Numbered from the stretch's first letter, positions 1 to 8,652 are shown. The stretch: 28,830 nt of DNA from an uncultured Duganella sp. (GCA_946482635.1 CAMLSG010000049.1:1-28830), one strand, 5' to 3'. Made by a program: numbers and translations. The notes: generated by a model not told the origin, from the letters alone.

Positions 1-603
1 GGCTGGTTCATCTTCTCCGAAGTGATGTTCTTCGGCGCCTTCTTCGGCGCGCTGTACTATGCACGCCAGATCACCATGCCTTGGCTGGCCGACCTGGACC
101 ACAAGCTGATCTGGCCTGACTTCTCGGCCAACTGGAATGGCGGCGTGGGTCCTGCAGGCACCGTGGACAACTACACCCCGATGGGCCCGTTCCCGATCCC
201 GACCATCAACACCGCGCTGCTGCTGGCTTCGGGCATGACCCTGACCATCTCGCACCACGCGCTGCAGGCTGCCAACCGCTCCAAGGCGATCTTCTGGCTG
301 GCTGCCACCGTGCTGCTGGGCGCAACCTTCATGGGCTTCCAGGCTTATGAATACATGCACGCTTACAGCGAACTGAACCTGAAGCTGACCTCGGGCATCT
401 ACGGCTCGACCTTCTTCATGCTGACCGGCTTCCACGGCTTCCACGTGACCATGGGCGCGATTATGCTGTCCGTCGTGCTGTACCGCCTGATCCGCGGCGA
501 CATGAGCGCCGAACACCACTTCGCCTTCGAAGGCGCGGCATGGTACTGGCACTTTGTTGACGTTGTCTGGCTCGGCCTGTACGTCGTCGTATACTGGATG
601 TAA
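1..603 (+). CDS. coxC: Cytochrome c oxidase subunit III (5' truncated by window edge)
   Basis: The frame is open from base 1, so the gene starts before the window; the first visible ATG is internal. The visible 200 residues begin GWFIFSEVMFF, the conserved subunit III segment with its membrane glutamate. They continue with several hydrophobic helices, a TGFHGFHVTMG segment rich in conserved histidines, and the family C-terminus YWHFVDVVWLGLYVVVYW. Subunit III belongs to the heme-copper oxidase core in the inner membrane and stabilises subunit I and its proton uptake. It lies upstream of the oxidase assembly genes that follow. A strong terminator ends it 20-60 bases after the stop codon, so the assembly genes need their own promoter. 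Identification is secure; only the N-terminus is missing. Confidence 0.97.
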   Translation, partial: GWFIFSEVMFFGAFFGALYYARQITMPWLADLDHKLIWPDFSANWNGGVGPAGTVDNYTPMGPFPIPTINTALLLASGMTLTISHHALQAANRSKAIFWLAATVLLGATFMGFQAYEYMHAYSELNLKLTSGIYGSTFFMLTGFHGFHVTMGAIMLSVVLYRLIRGDMSAEHHFAFEGAAWYWHFVDVVWLGLYVVVYWM

Positions 604-625
604 GTCGCAGGTATAATTTAGCCGC

Positions 626-661
626 AAAAAAAGCCGCAGCGCTTGCTGTGGCTTTTTTTTT
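626..661. terminator. Bidirectional intrinsic terminator between coxC and the twin-membrane gene
   Basis: An 8-bp stem (GCCGCAGC at 633-640 and GCTGTGGC at 645-652, one G-U pair) has a GCTT loop. Seven A residues precede it and nine T residues follow, so it can terminate coxC from the left and the minus-strand small gene from the right. Confidence 0.9.
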
Positions 662-665
662 GCAT

Positions 666-866
666 TCAGCGTATGCCGGTCGGTTTAATATAGCCGAGCT
701 TCGCCAGCACCAGGATGGTGATGAATAGCGCGATCGAGAAGCCCACGCGCAGCGCAAAAGCGCGCACCATTTTCGGGTTGGCCGATTTGCTGCGCATCAT
801 GCTGATGAAGGCTGAAGCCAGGCTGCCAATGATCAGCACGAAGGCGACGGCGACAAAGTATTTCAT
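666..866 (-). CDS. Small twin-transmembrane protein (DUF2909-type)
   Basis: This encodes 66 residues with two hydrophobic helices (about 4-22 and 40-58) joined by a short basic loop (RSKSANPKMVR). The size and layout match the small 'twin transmembrane protein' that many betaproteobacteria carry on the opposite strand between oxidase subunit III and SURF1. Its function is not known; the conserved position suggests a role in oxidase assembly or stability, which is inference. The longer open frame upstream is the antisense of SURF1. I chose the ATG at 866 because it directly starts the first membrane helix and leaves 33 bases to the divergent SURF1 start. No clear Shine-Dalgarno sequence is visible. 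Confidence 0.8.
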   Translation of the reverse strand: MKYFVAVAFVLIIGSLASAFISMMRSKSANPKMVRAFALRVGFSIALFITILVLAKLGYIKPTGIR

Positions 867-899
867 GGTAATAGAGCGGTTTCTGAGGAACCTTATTGT

Positions 900-1625
900 A
901 TGGCATTCCGCTTTCGGTTGATCCCTTTCCTGGCCACGGTGGTCCTGGTGGCGATCGGCGTTTCCGCCGGCCGCTGGCAGGATGGCCGCGCCGCCCAGAA
1001 GCTGGCGCTCGAAGCGCGCCTGGCGGCCGGCAATGCCGCCGCGCCTTTGGATCTGGGCGCCGCGCCGGTGGTTGCCGCCGACGTGGAATTCCGCCGCGTG
1101 CGGCTGCAGGGCGAGTGGGTGAGCGGCTGGCCGGTCTACCTCGACAACCGCCCGCACGCCGGCCGTCCCGGCTTCTACCTGTTGATGCCGTTGCGGCTGG
1201 CCGGCAGCGATATGCACGTGCTGGTGGCGCGCGGCTGGCTGCCGCGCGATATGGCCGACCGCAGCAAGCTGCCTTCGTATGCAACGCCGGCGGGCCCGGT
1301 GGTGGTCGAAGGCATCGCGCGGCTGGCGCCGGGGCATGTAATGCAACTGGGCGAAGCGCCCAAACTCGCGCCGGGAGCGATCGTGCAGAATGCCGATGCG
1401 GCGGCGCTGGCCGCAGCGACGGGCTGGAAGTTCCAGCCGCTGGTCGTCGAGCAGTCGTCGCCGGATGGCGCGACAGCCACCGCCGAAGCGCTGCAGCGCG
1501 ACTGGCCCGCGCCGGCGATGGGCGCGGACAAGCATAAGGGTTACGCCTTCCAGTGGTACGCACTGGCGGCAATGGCAGTACTTTTCTTTGTATTCACCGG
1601 ATTGAGAAAAAGTGGAAAACGCTAA
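900..1625 (+). CDS. SURF1-family cytochrome oxidase assembly protein
   Basis: This 241-residue protein has the SURF1 layout: an N-terminal helix (about 5-22) followed by GRWQ, a periplasmic domain with YLDNRPHAGRPGFYLL and VLVARGWLPRD, and a C-terminal HKGYAFQWYALAAMAVLFFVF helix. The HxxYAxQW stretch before the last helix is a family hallmark. SURF1 helps place heme a in subunit I of aa3-type oxidases at the inner membrane. A GAGGA ribosome site lies about 11 bases before the ATG. The 3' end overlaps the next gene by 14 bases, so the two are translationally linked. Its promoter must lie in, or overlap, the 33-base gap to the divergent small gene. Confidence 0.95.
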   Translation: MAFRFRLIPFLATVVLVAIGVSAGRWQDGRAAQKLALEARLAAGNAAAPLDLGAAPVVAADVEFRRVRLQGEWVSGWPVYLDNRPHAGRPGFYLLMPLRLAGSDMHVLVARGWLPRDMADRSKLPSYATPAGPVVVEGIARLAPGHVMQLGEAPKLAPGAIVQNADAAALAAATGWKFQPLVVEQSSPDGATATAEALQRDWPAPAMGADKHKGYAFQWYALAAMAVLFFVFTGLRKSGKR

Positions 1626-2214
1626 ACAAGACGAGAACCAGCGCCGCCGTGGCCGCTGGAGCATGTTCGCGGTGCTGCTGGTGTGCGCCGCACCGATCCT
1701 TGCTTCCTATATCACCTACTACTTCATCAAGCCGGAAGGGCGCACCAACTATGGCGACCTGCTCGACCCGCGCATGCACCCGATCCCCGCCATGGCCAGC
1801 ACCACGGTCGATGGCAAGCCGCAAACGCTGGAAGACTTCAAGGGCAAGTGGCTGATGGTCAAAGTGGGCGGCTCCGCCTGCGACCAGAAGTGCCAGGACA
1901 TGCTGTTCATGATGCGCCAGCTGCGCACCATGCAGGGCAAGGAGGCCGACCGCATCGAGCGCGTGTGGCTGATCACCGATAACGAGCCGCTGGAAACCTT
2001 CATGCTGCGCGTGAACGACGGCACCCGCTTCCTGCGCGCGCCGGGCGACGTGGTGGCCAAATGGCTGCCGCTGGAAAAGGGCGGCAAGGTGGAAGAACAC
2101 ATCTACCTGATCGACCCGATGGGCCACCTGATGATGCGCTTCCCGAAAGATGCCGACCCGGCCAAGGTCAAGAAGGACCTGGCCAAGGTGCTCAAGGCTT
2201 CGGCCATCGGTTAA
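1612..2214 (+). CDS. SCO/thioredoxin-like membrane-anchored assembly protein (GTG start)
   Basis: This 200-residue protein has one N-terminal membrane anchor (about 17-38) and a thioredoxin-like periplasmic domain. It starts at a GTG inside the end of the SURF1 gene. The segment GGSACDQKCQDM gives a CxxxC pair (C90, C94), the spacing of the copper-binding CPDVC of SCO1. The later SCO histidine (DHT) is not at its usual place: EEHIYLIDPMG has a histidine (H163) three residues later in the alignment. Homologues at this position are often loosely named 'cytochrome oxidase subunit I-like'. Position between SURF1 and CtaA supports a role in oxidase metallation or thiol reduction; the exact function is inference. 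Confidence 0.82.
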   Translation: MENAKQDENQRRRGRWSMFAVLLVCAAPILASYITYYFIKPEGRTNYGDLLDPRMHPIPAMASTTVDGKPQTLEDFKGKWLMVKVGGSACDQKCQDMLFMMRQLRTMQGKEADRIERVWLITDNEPLETFMLRVNDGTRFLRAPGDVVAKWLPLEKGGKVEEHIYLIDPMGHLMMRFPKDADPAKVKKDLAKVLKASAIG

Positions 2215-2224
2215 GGCGGGCGCA

Positions 2225-3364
2225 ATGGACCACAACTCCTTTGCCCATATGGCGATTACGGCGCTGGTCGTCGCCTCGCTGCCGCTGTCGGTCGTCTGGA
2301 TTTCCAGGGATACCAACAAGTACCGCAAGCTGGTCTGGATCGCGGTCTTCCTGACCTTCGACCTGATCGTGTTTGGCGCCTTCACGCGCCTGACCGACTC
2401 CGGGCTGGGCTGCCCGGACTGGCCTGGCTGCTATGGCGAAGCCAATCCCTTCATCGCGCATGAACAGATCCGCGCCGCCGAAGCGCTGATGCCGACCGGC
2501 CCGGTCACCATGATGAAGGCCTGGATCGAGATGATCCACCGCTACCTGGCCATGGGCATCGGCGTGCTGATCGTCGCCATGATGGGCGTGGCCTGGTGGC
2601 GCTCGAGCGGCAGGGGCCGTGCTGGCGCCGGCGCCGGCATGGCGCGCCGCATCCCGCCGGGCTACCCGACTTTCCTGTTCTTCTTCATCCTGCTGCAGGG
2701 CGCGTTCGGCGCCTGGACCGTGACGCAGAAGCTGCAGCCGATTTTCGTCACCGGCCACCTGGTGCTGGGCATGTCGCTGCTGGCACTGCTGGCCTGGTTC
2801 GGCGGCCGTGAGGACCAGCTGCATGCGCCACTGCCGCGCGCGGCCGGCTCGCAGGCGGCGCGCCTGGGCCGCGTCCGCCTGCTGGCTGCGCTGTCCGGCG
2901 TGGTGCTGCTGGTGCAGCTGGCGCTGGGCGCCTGGGTCAGCTCCAATTACGCAACGCTGGCCTGTACCGAATTCCCGACTTGCGCCGGGGCCTGGGTGCC
3001 GCCGATGGACTTCGAGCACGGTTTCCACCTGTGGCGTGAGCTGGGCAAGACTGCCGCCGGCCACTACCTGCCATTCGAGGCGCTGACGGCAATCCATTGG
3101 GTGCATCGCAACTTTGCCGCCATGGTGGTGCTGGTGCTGGGTGTGACCGCCTGGCAGGCATGGCGCGTCGAGGGCCTGGGCAAGCATGCGCGCTGGATGG
3201 CGGCGGTGCTGGTCCTGCAGGCATTTACCGGTGTTGCGACCATCTATTTCAACTTCCCGCTGGCCATTGCCGTGATCCATAACGCCGGTGCGGCAGCCCT
3301 GGTGCTGTTGCTGACCATGATAAACTACAGGGCTAAGTACCTGGCTGCCCCCGCCTACCAATAA
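2225..3364 (+). CDS. ctaA: Heme A synthase (COX15/CtaA)
   Basis: This 379-residue, eight-helix membrane protein oxidises the C8 methyl of heme O to a formyl group, making heme A for aa3 oxidase. It shows the two periplasmic cysteine pairs of the family, [11 protein letters not shown] (C63, C69) and ACTEFPTC (C247, C253). It also has histidines expected to bind heme in membrane helices (H105 in [10 protein letters not shown]178 in TGHLVLGM, H294 in HWVHRNFA, H352 in VIHNAGAAA). The start at MDHNSF follows the previous stop by 10 bases. An in-frame extension of 25 codons upstream overlaps the SCO-like gene and was not used. CtaB follows two bases after the stop, consistent with one operon. Confidence 0.96.
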   Translation: MDHNSFAHMAITALVVASLPLSVVWISRDTNKYRKLVWIAVFLTFDLIVFGAFTRLTDSGLGCPDWPGCYGEANPFIAHEQIRAAEALMPTGPVTMMKAWIEMIHRYLAMGIGVLIVAMMGVAWWRSSGRGRAGAGAGMARRIPPGYPTFLFFFILLQGAFGAWTVTQKLQPIFVTGHLVLGMSLLALLAWFGGREDQLHAPLPRAAGSQAARLGRVRLLAALSGVVLLVQLALGAWVSSNYATLACTEFPTCAGAWVPPMDFEHGFHLWRELGKTAAGHYLPFEALTAIHWVHRNFAAMVVLVLGVTAWQAWRVEGLGKHARWMAAVLVLQAFTGVATIYFNFPLAIAVIHNAGAAALVLLLTMINYRAKYLAAPAYQ

Positions 3365-3366
3365 CA

Positions 3367-4242
3367 ATGAAATCCTCGACCTCCCGCATGGGCCAGTACT
3401 GGGCCCTGACCAAGCCGCGCGTGACGCAGCTGGCGGTGTTTTGCGCCGTCATCGGCATGTTCCTGGCCTCCGAAGGGATGCCTGACTGGCGCGTGGTGAT
3501 CGCGGCGACTGCCGGCATCTGGCTGCTGTCCGGCGCGGCGTTCGCCGTCAACTGCCTGGCCGAGCGCGAAATCGATGCCCGCATGGCGCGTACCGCGCGC
3601 CGCCCGATGGCCATGGGCGACATTACCGTTCCCCAGACCGTGGTGTTTGCCGCTGTGATCGGCGGCGCCGGCATGTGGATCCTGCACCAGCTGGTGAACC
3701 CGCTGACCATGTGGCTGACCTTTGTCACCTTCGTCGGCTACGCAGTGATCTACACCATGATCCTGAAGCCGGCTACGCCGCAGAACATCGTGATCGGCGG
3801 CCTGTCCGGCGCCATGCCTCCGGCCCTTGGCTGGGCTGCCATTGCCAACGACGTGCCGATGCAAGCCTGGCTGCTGGTGCTGATCATCTTCGTCTGGACC
3901 CCGCCGCACTTCTGGGCGCTGGCGATGTACCGCAAGGCCGACTACGAGCGTTCCGGCCTGCCGATGCTGCCGGTCACCCACGGCATGGGCTTCACCGCCT
4001 TCCATGTGTGGCTGTACTCGATCATCCTGGCTGCCACCACGCTGCTGCCGTTTGCCGTGAAGATGAGCGGCCTGATTTACCTGTTCAGCGCGATTGCGTT
4101 GAACGCGGTATTCTTGTACTACGGCTGGCGCATCTACAAGCATTACAGCGATATCGTTGCGCGCAAGGCTTTCACCTGGTCCATCATCTACCTGTCGCTG
4201 CTGTTCGCGGCGCTGCTGGTCGACCATTACTTCAAGTTCTGA
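3367..4242 (+). CDS. ctaB: Protoheme IX farnesyltransferase (heme O synthase, COX10/CtaB)
   Basis: This 291-residue integral membrane prenyltransferase of the UbiA superfamily adds a farnesyl group to heme B to give heme O, the substrate of CtaA. The first Asp-rich motif is present as N62-x7-D70 with RTARRP at 75-80. The conserved [20 protein letters not shown] and [17 protein letters not shown] segments follow, then the PMLPVTHG loop. The start codon is only two bases after the ctaA stop and has no obvious ribosome site of its own, so it is probably translated by coupling. Length and motifs are normal for the family. Confidence 0.97.
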   Translation: MKSSTSRMGQYWALTKPRVTQLAVFCAVIGMFLASEGMPDWRVVIAATAGIWLLSGAAFAVNCLAEREIDARMARTARRPMAMGDITVPQTVVFAAVIGGAGMWILHQLVNPLTMWLTFVTFVGYAVIYTMILKPATPQNIVIGGLSGAMPPALGWAAIANDVPMQAWLLVLIIFVWTPPHFWALAMYRKADYERSGLPMLPVTHGMGFTAFHVWLYSIILAATTLLPFAVKMSGLIYLFSAIALNAVFLYYGWRIYKHYSDIVARKAFTWSIIYLSLLFAALLVDHYFKF

Positions 4243-4247
4243 GTCCT

Positions 4248-4826
4248 ATGAAAAAATTGTTCGCGGCGCTGTTCATGCTGCTCGCGCTGGCCGCTTGCGG
4301 CGAGAAGCAGCTCAAATTCGAAAACACCGACCTGACCGGCCTTGGCTACGGCAAGGGCTTCTCGCTGAACGACCATACCGGCAAGCCGGTGACGCTGGAC
4401 TCTTACAAGGGCAAGGTGGTGGTGCTGTTCTTCGGCTTTACCCACTGCCCGGACGTGTGCCCGACCACCATGGCTGAAATGTCGGCCGTGATGAAGGAAC
4501 TGGGCCCGGACGCCGACAAGGTGCAGGTGCTGTTCGCCACCCTGGACCCTGAGCGCGATACCAAGGAGCTGTTGTCGCAATACGTGCCCGGCTTCGACTC
4601 GCGCTTCGTGGGCCTGTACGGCACGCCGGAGCAGGTAGCAGCCACCGCCAAGGAGTTCAAGGTGTTCTACCAGAAGGTGCCGGGCAAGACCGCCGACAGC
4701 TACACCATCGACCACACGGCCGGCAGCTATGTATTCGACAAGAGCGGCAAGCTGCGCCTGTTCCTGCGCCATGGCGGCGGGCCGGCGCCTATCGTGCACG
4801 ACCTGAAGCTTCTCGTCGCTAACTGA
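4248..4826 (+). CDS. sco1: SCO1/SenC copper chaperone lipoprotein
   Basis: This encodes 192 residues. A lipoprotein signal (MKKLFAALFMLLALAAC) places the lipidated cysteine at C17, so the protein is anchored in the periplasm. The SCO copper site is complete: CPDVC (C67, C71) and H156 in DHTAG. SCO proteins deliver copper to, or reduce, the CuA site of cytochrome c oxidase subunit II. The gene lies 5 bases after ctaB and closes the oxidase assembly cluster. I chose the ATG at 4248 because it begins the signal peptide; the open frame further upstream is antisense-like sequence inside ctaB. No terminator is evident before the next gene 19 bases later. Confidence 0.96.
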   Translation: MKKLFAALFMLLALAACGEKQLKFENTDLTGLGYGKGFSLNDHTGKPVTLDSYKGKVVVLFFGFTHCPDVCPTTMAEMSAVMKELGPDADKVQVLFATLDPERDTKELLSQYVPGFDSRFVGLYGTPEQVAATAKEFKVFYQKVPGKTADSYTIDHTAGSYVFDKSGKLRLFLRHGGGPAPIVHDLKLLVAN

Positions 4827-4845
4827 TTCCTGCTAAGCTAAGGGC

Positions 4846-5889
4846 ATGGAACAACGATTTCAGCCCTATAGCCGCCTGGCAGCCATTGTCTTTCTCGTCA
4901 TTGGCTGCCTCTACGTCCTGCGGCCCTTCCTGGCCGGCATCCTGTTTGCCGCCGCCATCGCAATTTCTTCCTGGCCACTGTACCAACGCCTGCTGGCACG
5001 CCTGAAAGGCAGACGCACCCTTGCGGCGGCTGTCATGACGGTGTCGCTGGTGCTGATCATTGTTTTGCCGCTGACGCTCGTGACCTGGAATATCGCCGAC
5101 AGCGTGACCCACTTCTACCGCGGTGCGCGTGAGGCGCTGGACGCGGGCGGCTTTGAACCGCCGGCCTGGCTGCGCCAGTTGCCGCTGGTGGGCGAGGTGA
5201 TTGATTCCTACCTGCGGCAGATCATGAGCAGCAAGGAAGAGCTGCTGGCCGTAGCCAAGAAATACGTGGAACCGGCCCGTACCATCCTGCTAAACAGCGG
5301 CATCGTGCTCGGCGCCGGCGTGGCGCAGGTCAGCCTGGCCGCTTTCGTTTCCTTCTTCCTGTATCGCGATGGGCATAACATCGTGGCTGCACTGGAAGTC
5401 GGCATGAACAAGATCATGGGCGAACACGCGGTCGAAGTCGCCGAGACGGTCAGCCGCACCGTTACCGGCGTCATGTACGGCATGCTGGGCACGGCGCTGG
5501 CGCAAGCCGCCGTAGCGGCGGTCGGCTTTCTGATTGCCGGCGTGCCTGCCGTGGCCCTGCTGTCGGTGGCGACCTTCGTCTTCTCCCTGGTGCCGGTGGG
5601 GCCGCCGCTGATCTGGGGCGGCGCGTCCATCTGGCTGTTCTCGCAAGGGATGACAGGGTGGGGCATCTTCATGCTGGTCTACGGCACCGTTGTCATCAGC
5701 GGGGTGGATAATGTGGTCAAGCCGATCCTGATCTCGCGCGGCTCCAGCCTGCCGTTCGCGCTGGTGCTGCTTGGCGTGATGGGCGGGGTGCTGGCGTTCG
5801 GTTTCGTCGGCCTGTTCATCGGCCCGACCCTGCTGGCAGTGGCGCTTGGCTTGCTAAGGAACTGGACAAAGGTCAAACCCGTCGTGTAG
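4846..5889 (+). CDS. AI-2E/PerM family membrane permease
   Basis: This 347-residue protein has about seven to eight membrane helices and the AI-2E transporter family layout: an N-terminal helix pair (RLAAIVFLVIGCLYVLRPFLAGILF), a soluble middle (about 80-145), then the conserved C-terminal half with VSFFLYRDG, GVPAVALLSVATFVFSLVPVGPPLIWG and DNVVKPILISRG. The family includes TqsA and PerM; substrates range from quorum signals to Na+/H+ exchange, so none can be assigned here. It starts 19 bases after sco1 and ends 8 bases before the H-NOX gene, so it may be read with both. The tight spacing to the H-NOX gene is the notable feature. Confidence 0.9.
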   Translation: MEQRFQPYSRLAAIVFLVIGCLYVLRPFLAGILFAAAIAISSWPLYQRLLARLKGRRTLAAAVMTVSLVLIIVLPLTLVTWNIADSVTHFYRGAREALDAGGFEPPAWLRQLPLVGEVIDSYLRQIMSSKEELLAVAKKYVEPARTILLNSGIVLGAGVAQVSLAAFVSFFLYRDGHNIVAALEVGMNKIMGEHAVEVAETVSRTVTGVMYGMLGTALAQAAVAAVGFLIAGVPAVALLSVATFVFSLVPVGPPLIWGGASIWLFSQGMTGWGIFMLVYGTVVISGVDNVVKPILISRGSSLPFALVLLGVMGGVLAFGFVGLFIGPTLLAVALGLLRNWTKVKPVV

Positions 5890-5897
5890 GAGGGGCC

Positions 5898-6443
5898 ATG
5901 AAGGGCGTCGTGTTCACCGAGTTTATGGAATTGGTCGAGAGCCGCATGGGCCTCGAGATGCTGGACCGGATCATTACCGAAGCCAGGCTTCCAAACGACG
6001 GCGCCTACACTTCGGTGGGCACCTACGACCACGCAGAGCTGGTACGGCTGGTGCAGGCGCTTTCCAACGCCAGCGGCATTGGCGTGCCGCAGCTGATCCA
6101 CCTGTTCGGCGAACACCTGTTCCAGCGCTTCAGCATAAGCTACAAGCCGCTGTTTGCCGATAGCCATAGCACCTTCGATTTCCTGTCCCGTGTCGACGAC
6201 GTGATCCACGTCGAAGTGCGCAAGCTGTACCCTGATGCCGAACTGCCGTCGCTGCCTTGCGAACGCCCGGCGCCGGACCGGTTGCTGATGCATTACAGTT
6301 CGCCGCGCGGTTTCGGCGACCTGGCGGAAGGCCTGATCGCGGGCTGCATCAAGCATTTCGGCGAGAACATCACGGTTACGCGAACCGACTTGCCGAAGGA
6401 AGGCGCGCTGTACCGCGTGCGCTTCGAACTCCTGAAGGACTAG
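5898..6443 (+). CDS. Stand-alone H-NOX (heme NO-binding, HNOB) sensor protein
   Basis: This 181-residue protein is a single H-NOX domain of usual length. The heme-iron ligand is H104 (DVIHVEVRKL), the heme-kinking proline is P117, and the propionate-binding YxSxR motif is Y133-S135-R137. All three fall two residues beyond the Thermoanaerobacter numbering (H102, P115, Y131/S133/R135). The position of the distal O2-stabilising tyrosine (Y140 there) is L142 here, so selective NO binding rather than O2 binding is expected. An AGGAGG ribosome site sits just before the ATG. Stand-alone H-NOX proteins usually act on an adjacent histidine kinase or diguanylate cyclase; none is present here. The gene ends in a 4-base overlap with the convergent next gene. 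Confidence 0.9.
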   Translation: MKGVVFTEFMELVESRMGLEMLDRIITEARLPNDGAYTSVGTYDHAELVRLVQALSNASGIGVPQLIHLFGEHLFQRFSISYKPLFADSHSTFDFLSRVDDVIHVEVRKLYPDAELPSLPCERPAPDRLLMHYSSPRGFGDLAEGLIAGCIKHFGENITVTRTDLPKEGALYRVRFELLKD

Positions 6444-7225
6444 CGCACGAGCATGGCCAGCGCCCGTTCGGGGCTGGTATGGCGCTCCATGATGGTTTTG
6501 ACGGTGCCGTCTTCGCGCATGGCGCGCAGCGCCTGTTCGAGCCTCGTGGCCGAAGCGTCGGCAACCAGGCGGGATATCACCAGCGATCCTTGCACGTTCT
6601 CGCGCGGCACAAGGTCCAGTACGCGGAACTGTCCGCGCAGATGGGCGTCGCGGTGCAGTGCATCGACATTGCTGCTTAACTGGAGGATGGCCTGGACACG
6701 GCCATACTGGAATAGCCGTAGCAGGGTAGTGTAATCGGGCGTATCGTACACGCGGCCCTGCTTGCGCAAGCGGTCCAGCCAGGCGTCGTACGTGGCGCCG
6801 TGCCGGAAACCTTTGATGACGGCGACTTTGAGTTCCGGCAGCGCTGCGAATTGTTCGAGCGTGCCGGCATGCCTGGCCGCTTCATTGCGTACCAGGAGCA
6901 TATTGCGCGACTGCAGGTAGGGCGTGAAGCGGGCAAAGCCTTCGCGCTCCGGCGTGGAAATGCCGGACATGGTCATGTCCAGCGTGCCTTCCTTGAGCAT
7001 GGTCCAGATGCGGATGCGCGAGTCGCGCGTCATGCGCAGCTCGCAGCCGGTGCGGCGCGCCAGCTCGTCGACAATGTCCTTGTCGATGCCGGCCCATTGT
7101 TCGCCGCTGCGGTAGTACAAGGCGCCATGTTCGTACATGGCGACCGTGTAGGGGCCGCAGGAGGCCGCGGCGGCATTGCCGGCGAGGCAGGCTGCAACGG
7201 CAGCCAAGGTACGGCGCAGCAGCAT
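6440..7225 (-). CDS. Periplasmic solute-binding protein, family 3 type (orphan)
   Basis: This 261-residue protein has a Sec signal peptide (about 1-21, cleavage near NAAAA/SC). The bilobed amino-acid-binding protein fold of SBP_bac_3 follows, with GIDKDIVDELARRTGCELRM, LKEGTLDMTMSGISTPEREGFARFTPYLQSRNMLLVRN and a second lobe with VAVIKGFRHGATYDAWL. The pattern (ligand-binding 'D-m-t-m-s-g' strand, then the hinge) is that of polar amino-acid binders. No ABC permease or ATPase lies nearby, so it could serve a distant transporter or act as a sensory binding protein. It starts one base after the stop of the CorC-like gene and is almost certainly co-transcribed with it. Confidence 0.8.
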   Translation of the reverse strand: MLLRRTLAAVAACLAGNAAAASCGPYTVAMYEHGALYYRSGEQWAGIDKDIVDELARRTGCELRMTRDSRIRIWTMLKEGTLDMTMSGISTPEREGFARFTPYLQSRNMLLVRNEAARHAGTLEQFAALPELKVAVIKGFRHGATYDAWLDRLRKQGRVYDTPDYTTLLRLFQYGRVQAILQLSSNVDALHRDAHLRGQFRVLDLVPRENVQGSLVISRLVADASATRLEQALRAMREDGTVKTIMERHTSPERALAMLVR

Positions 7226-7226
7226 A

Positions 7227-8564
7227 TCAATCCTGTTCGTCGGAATCGGGCGGCAGGTTGCGCGGGATTACCTTTACCAACAGTATACGCGGGCCGTTCA
7301 TCTTTTTCACGACCAGGTCGAAGGCGTCGAATTCGACGCGCTGGCCCTGTTTCGGGATGTCGCCAAGCTTCAGCATGATCAGGCCACCGACCGATTCCAC
7401 TTCGTCCAGGCCCATTTCTTCGTTCTCGATGTCGACGCCGAGGATGCGCTCGAGGGAGAAGATTGGCAGGCTGGCTTTGCCGATCAGGGAGCCGTCCGGT
7501 TGCGACAGCCAGTCGTTTTCGTTGAGGCGGAACTCATCGTGGATTTCCCCGACCATGGCGCCCAGCAGGTTGTCCAGCGTGAGGAAGCCCACCGGGCGCT
7601 TGCCTTTTTCACCGATCAGGGCGAAGTGCGGCGCGCCATCCTTGAAGCGGCGGAAGAGTTCCAGCGCCGGGGTCCGGGCCGAGATGGTTTCCACCGGGCG
7701 CAGGAAGCCCGCCAGGTTTTTCAGTTCCTTGCGCGACTGCAGGGCGAAGAACAGGTCTTTCAGGTGCACCACGCCCAGCACGGTGTCGCCTTCTTCATCG
7801 AAGTAGGGGTAGCGGCTGAAGCGGTTGCGCACCACGGTGTCGAGGTTTTCATCGATCGAGCGGTCGGCATGCAGCGCGATCACTTCATTGATCGGGCGCA
7901 TCAGGTCGGCCACGCGCAGTTGCGAGAAGTCCAGGGAGTTGGCCAGGATATTGCGTTCGTCCTTGTTGAAGGACTCGCCGGGCTGGCTGGTGCGCAGGAT
8001 CAGCTTCAGTTCTTCGGTCGAGTAGTGCGATTCGTGGCCGGCGGCGGCGCCCAGGCCGGCCAGGCGCAGCACTGCGTTGGCGCTTTGGTTCAGCAGCCAG
8101 ATGGCCGGGTACATGGCCCAGTAGAAGGCATACAGCGGAATGGCGCTCCACAGCGCGACGGCCTCGGGAATCCGGATGGCCAGCGATTTCGGCGCCAGTT
8201 CGCCCACCACGATGTGCAGGAAGGAGATGGTGACGAAGGCGAACACGAAGGAAATGCCGTGCACGATTTCCGGCGAGGTGATGCCGACGAACGTGAGCAG
8301 GGGTTCCAGCAGACGGGCGAAGGCAGGTTCACCAATCCAGCCCAGGCCCAGCGAGGCAAGCGTAATGCCCAATTGGCAGGCGGACAGGTAGGCATCAAGC
8401 TGGCCGTGGACCTTGGCCAGGATGCGGCCGCGCAGGCCCTGGGTCTTTTCGATGGCCCGCACGCGGGTGCGGCGCAGGGTGACGATACTGAATTCAGCGG
8501 CGACGTAGAAGCCGTTCAGTGCTACGAGGAAGAGTGCGAAGATTACTAGTAAAAGGTTGTCCAT
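7227..8564 (-). CDS. HlyC/CorC (CNNM) family membrane protein with CBS pair
   Basis: This 445-residue protein has the three parts of the bacterial CNNM family. A DUF21 membrane domain (about 1-200) contains CQLGITLASLGLGWIGEPAF. A CBS-domain pair (about 215-345) starts at VADLMRPINEVIAL and includes YPYFDEEGDTVLGVVHLKDLF. A C-terminal CorC_HlyC domain (about 360-440) contains DGSLIGKASLPIFSLERILG. The family is linked to Mg2+/Co2+ export or Mg2+ homeostasis; the older 'hemolysin' name is misleading. It is the first gene of a minus-strand pair with the solute-binding protein. The start at 8564 gives the normal N-terminal helix. Confidence 0.92.
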   Translation of the reverse strand: MDNLLLVIFALFLVALNGFYVAAEFSIVTLRRTRVRAIEKTQGLRGRILAKVHGQLDAYLSACQLGITLASLGLGWIGEPAFARLLEPLLTFVGITSPEIVHGISFVFAFVTISFLHIVVGELAPKSLAIRIPEAVALWSAIPLYAFYWAMYPAIWLLNQSANAVLRLAGLGAAAGHESHYSTEELKLILRTSQPGESFNKDERNILANSLDFSQLRVADLMRPINEVIALHADRSIDENLDTVVRNRFSRYPYFDEEGDTVLGVVHLKDLFFALQSRKELKNLAGFLRPVETISARTPALELFRRFKDGAPHFALIGEKGKRPVGFLTLDNLLGAMVGEIHDEFRLNENDWLSQPDGSLIGKASLPIFSLERILGVDIENEEMGLDEVESVGGLIMLKLGDIPKQGQRVEFDAFDLVVKKMNGPRILLVKVIPRNLPPDSDEQD

Positions 8565-8652
8565 ATGCGCCCTAAGGCGGGGAGTCGAAAACCTCTATCT
8601 TATCCGACCCGCGGCACACCTCGCGCAAAACTGATAATTTCTTGACGGAAAG

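Noticed and set aside
22..603. A complete oxidase subunit III starting at the first ATG
   Set aside because: The frame is open to base 1 and the residues before the ATG (GWFIFSEV) belong to the conserved family core, so the gene is truncated by the window.
7176..8549. A 457-codon plus-strand frame opposite the CorC-like gene
   Set aside because: It is the antisense shadow of a well-supported gene; its product is low-complexity His/Gln/Arg-rich with no recognisable domain.
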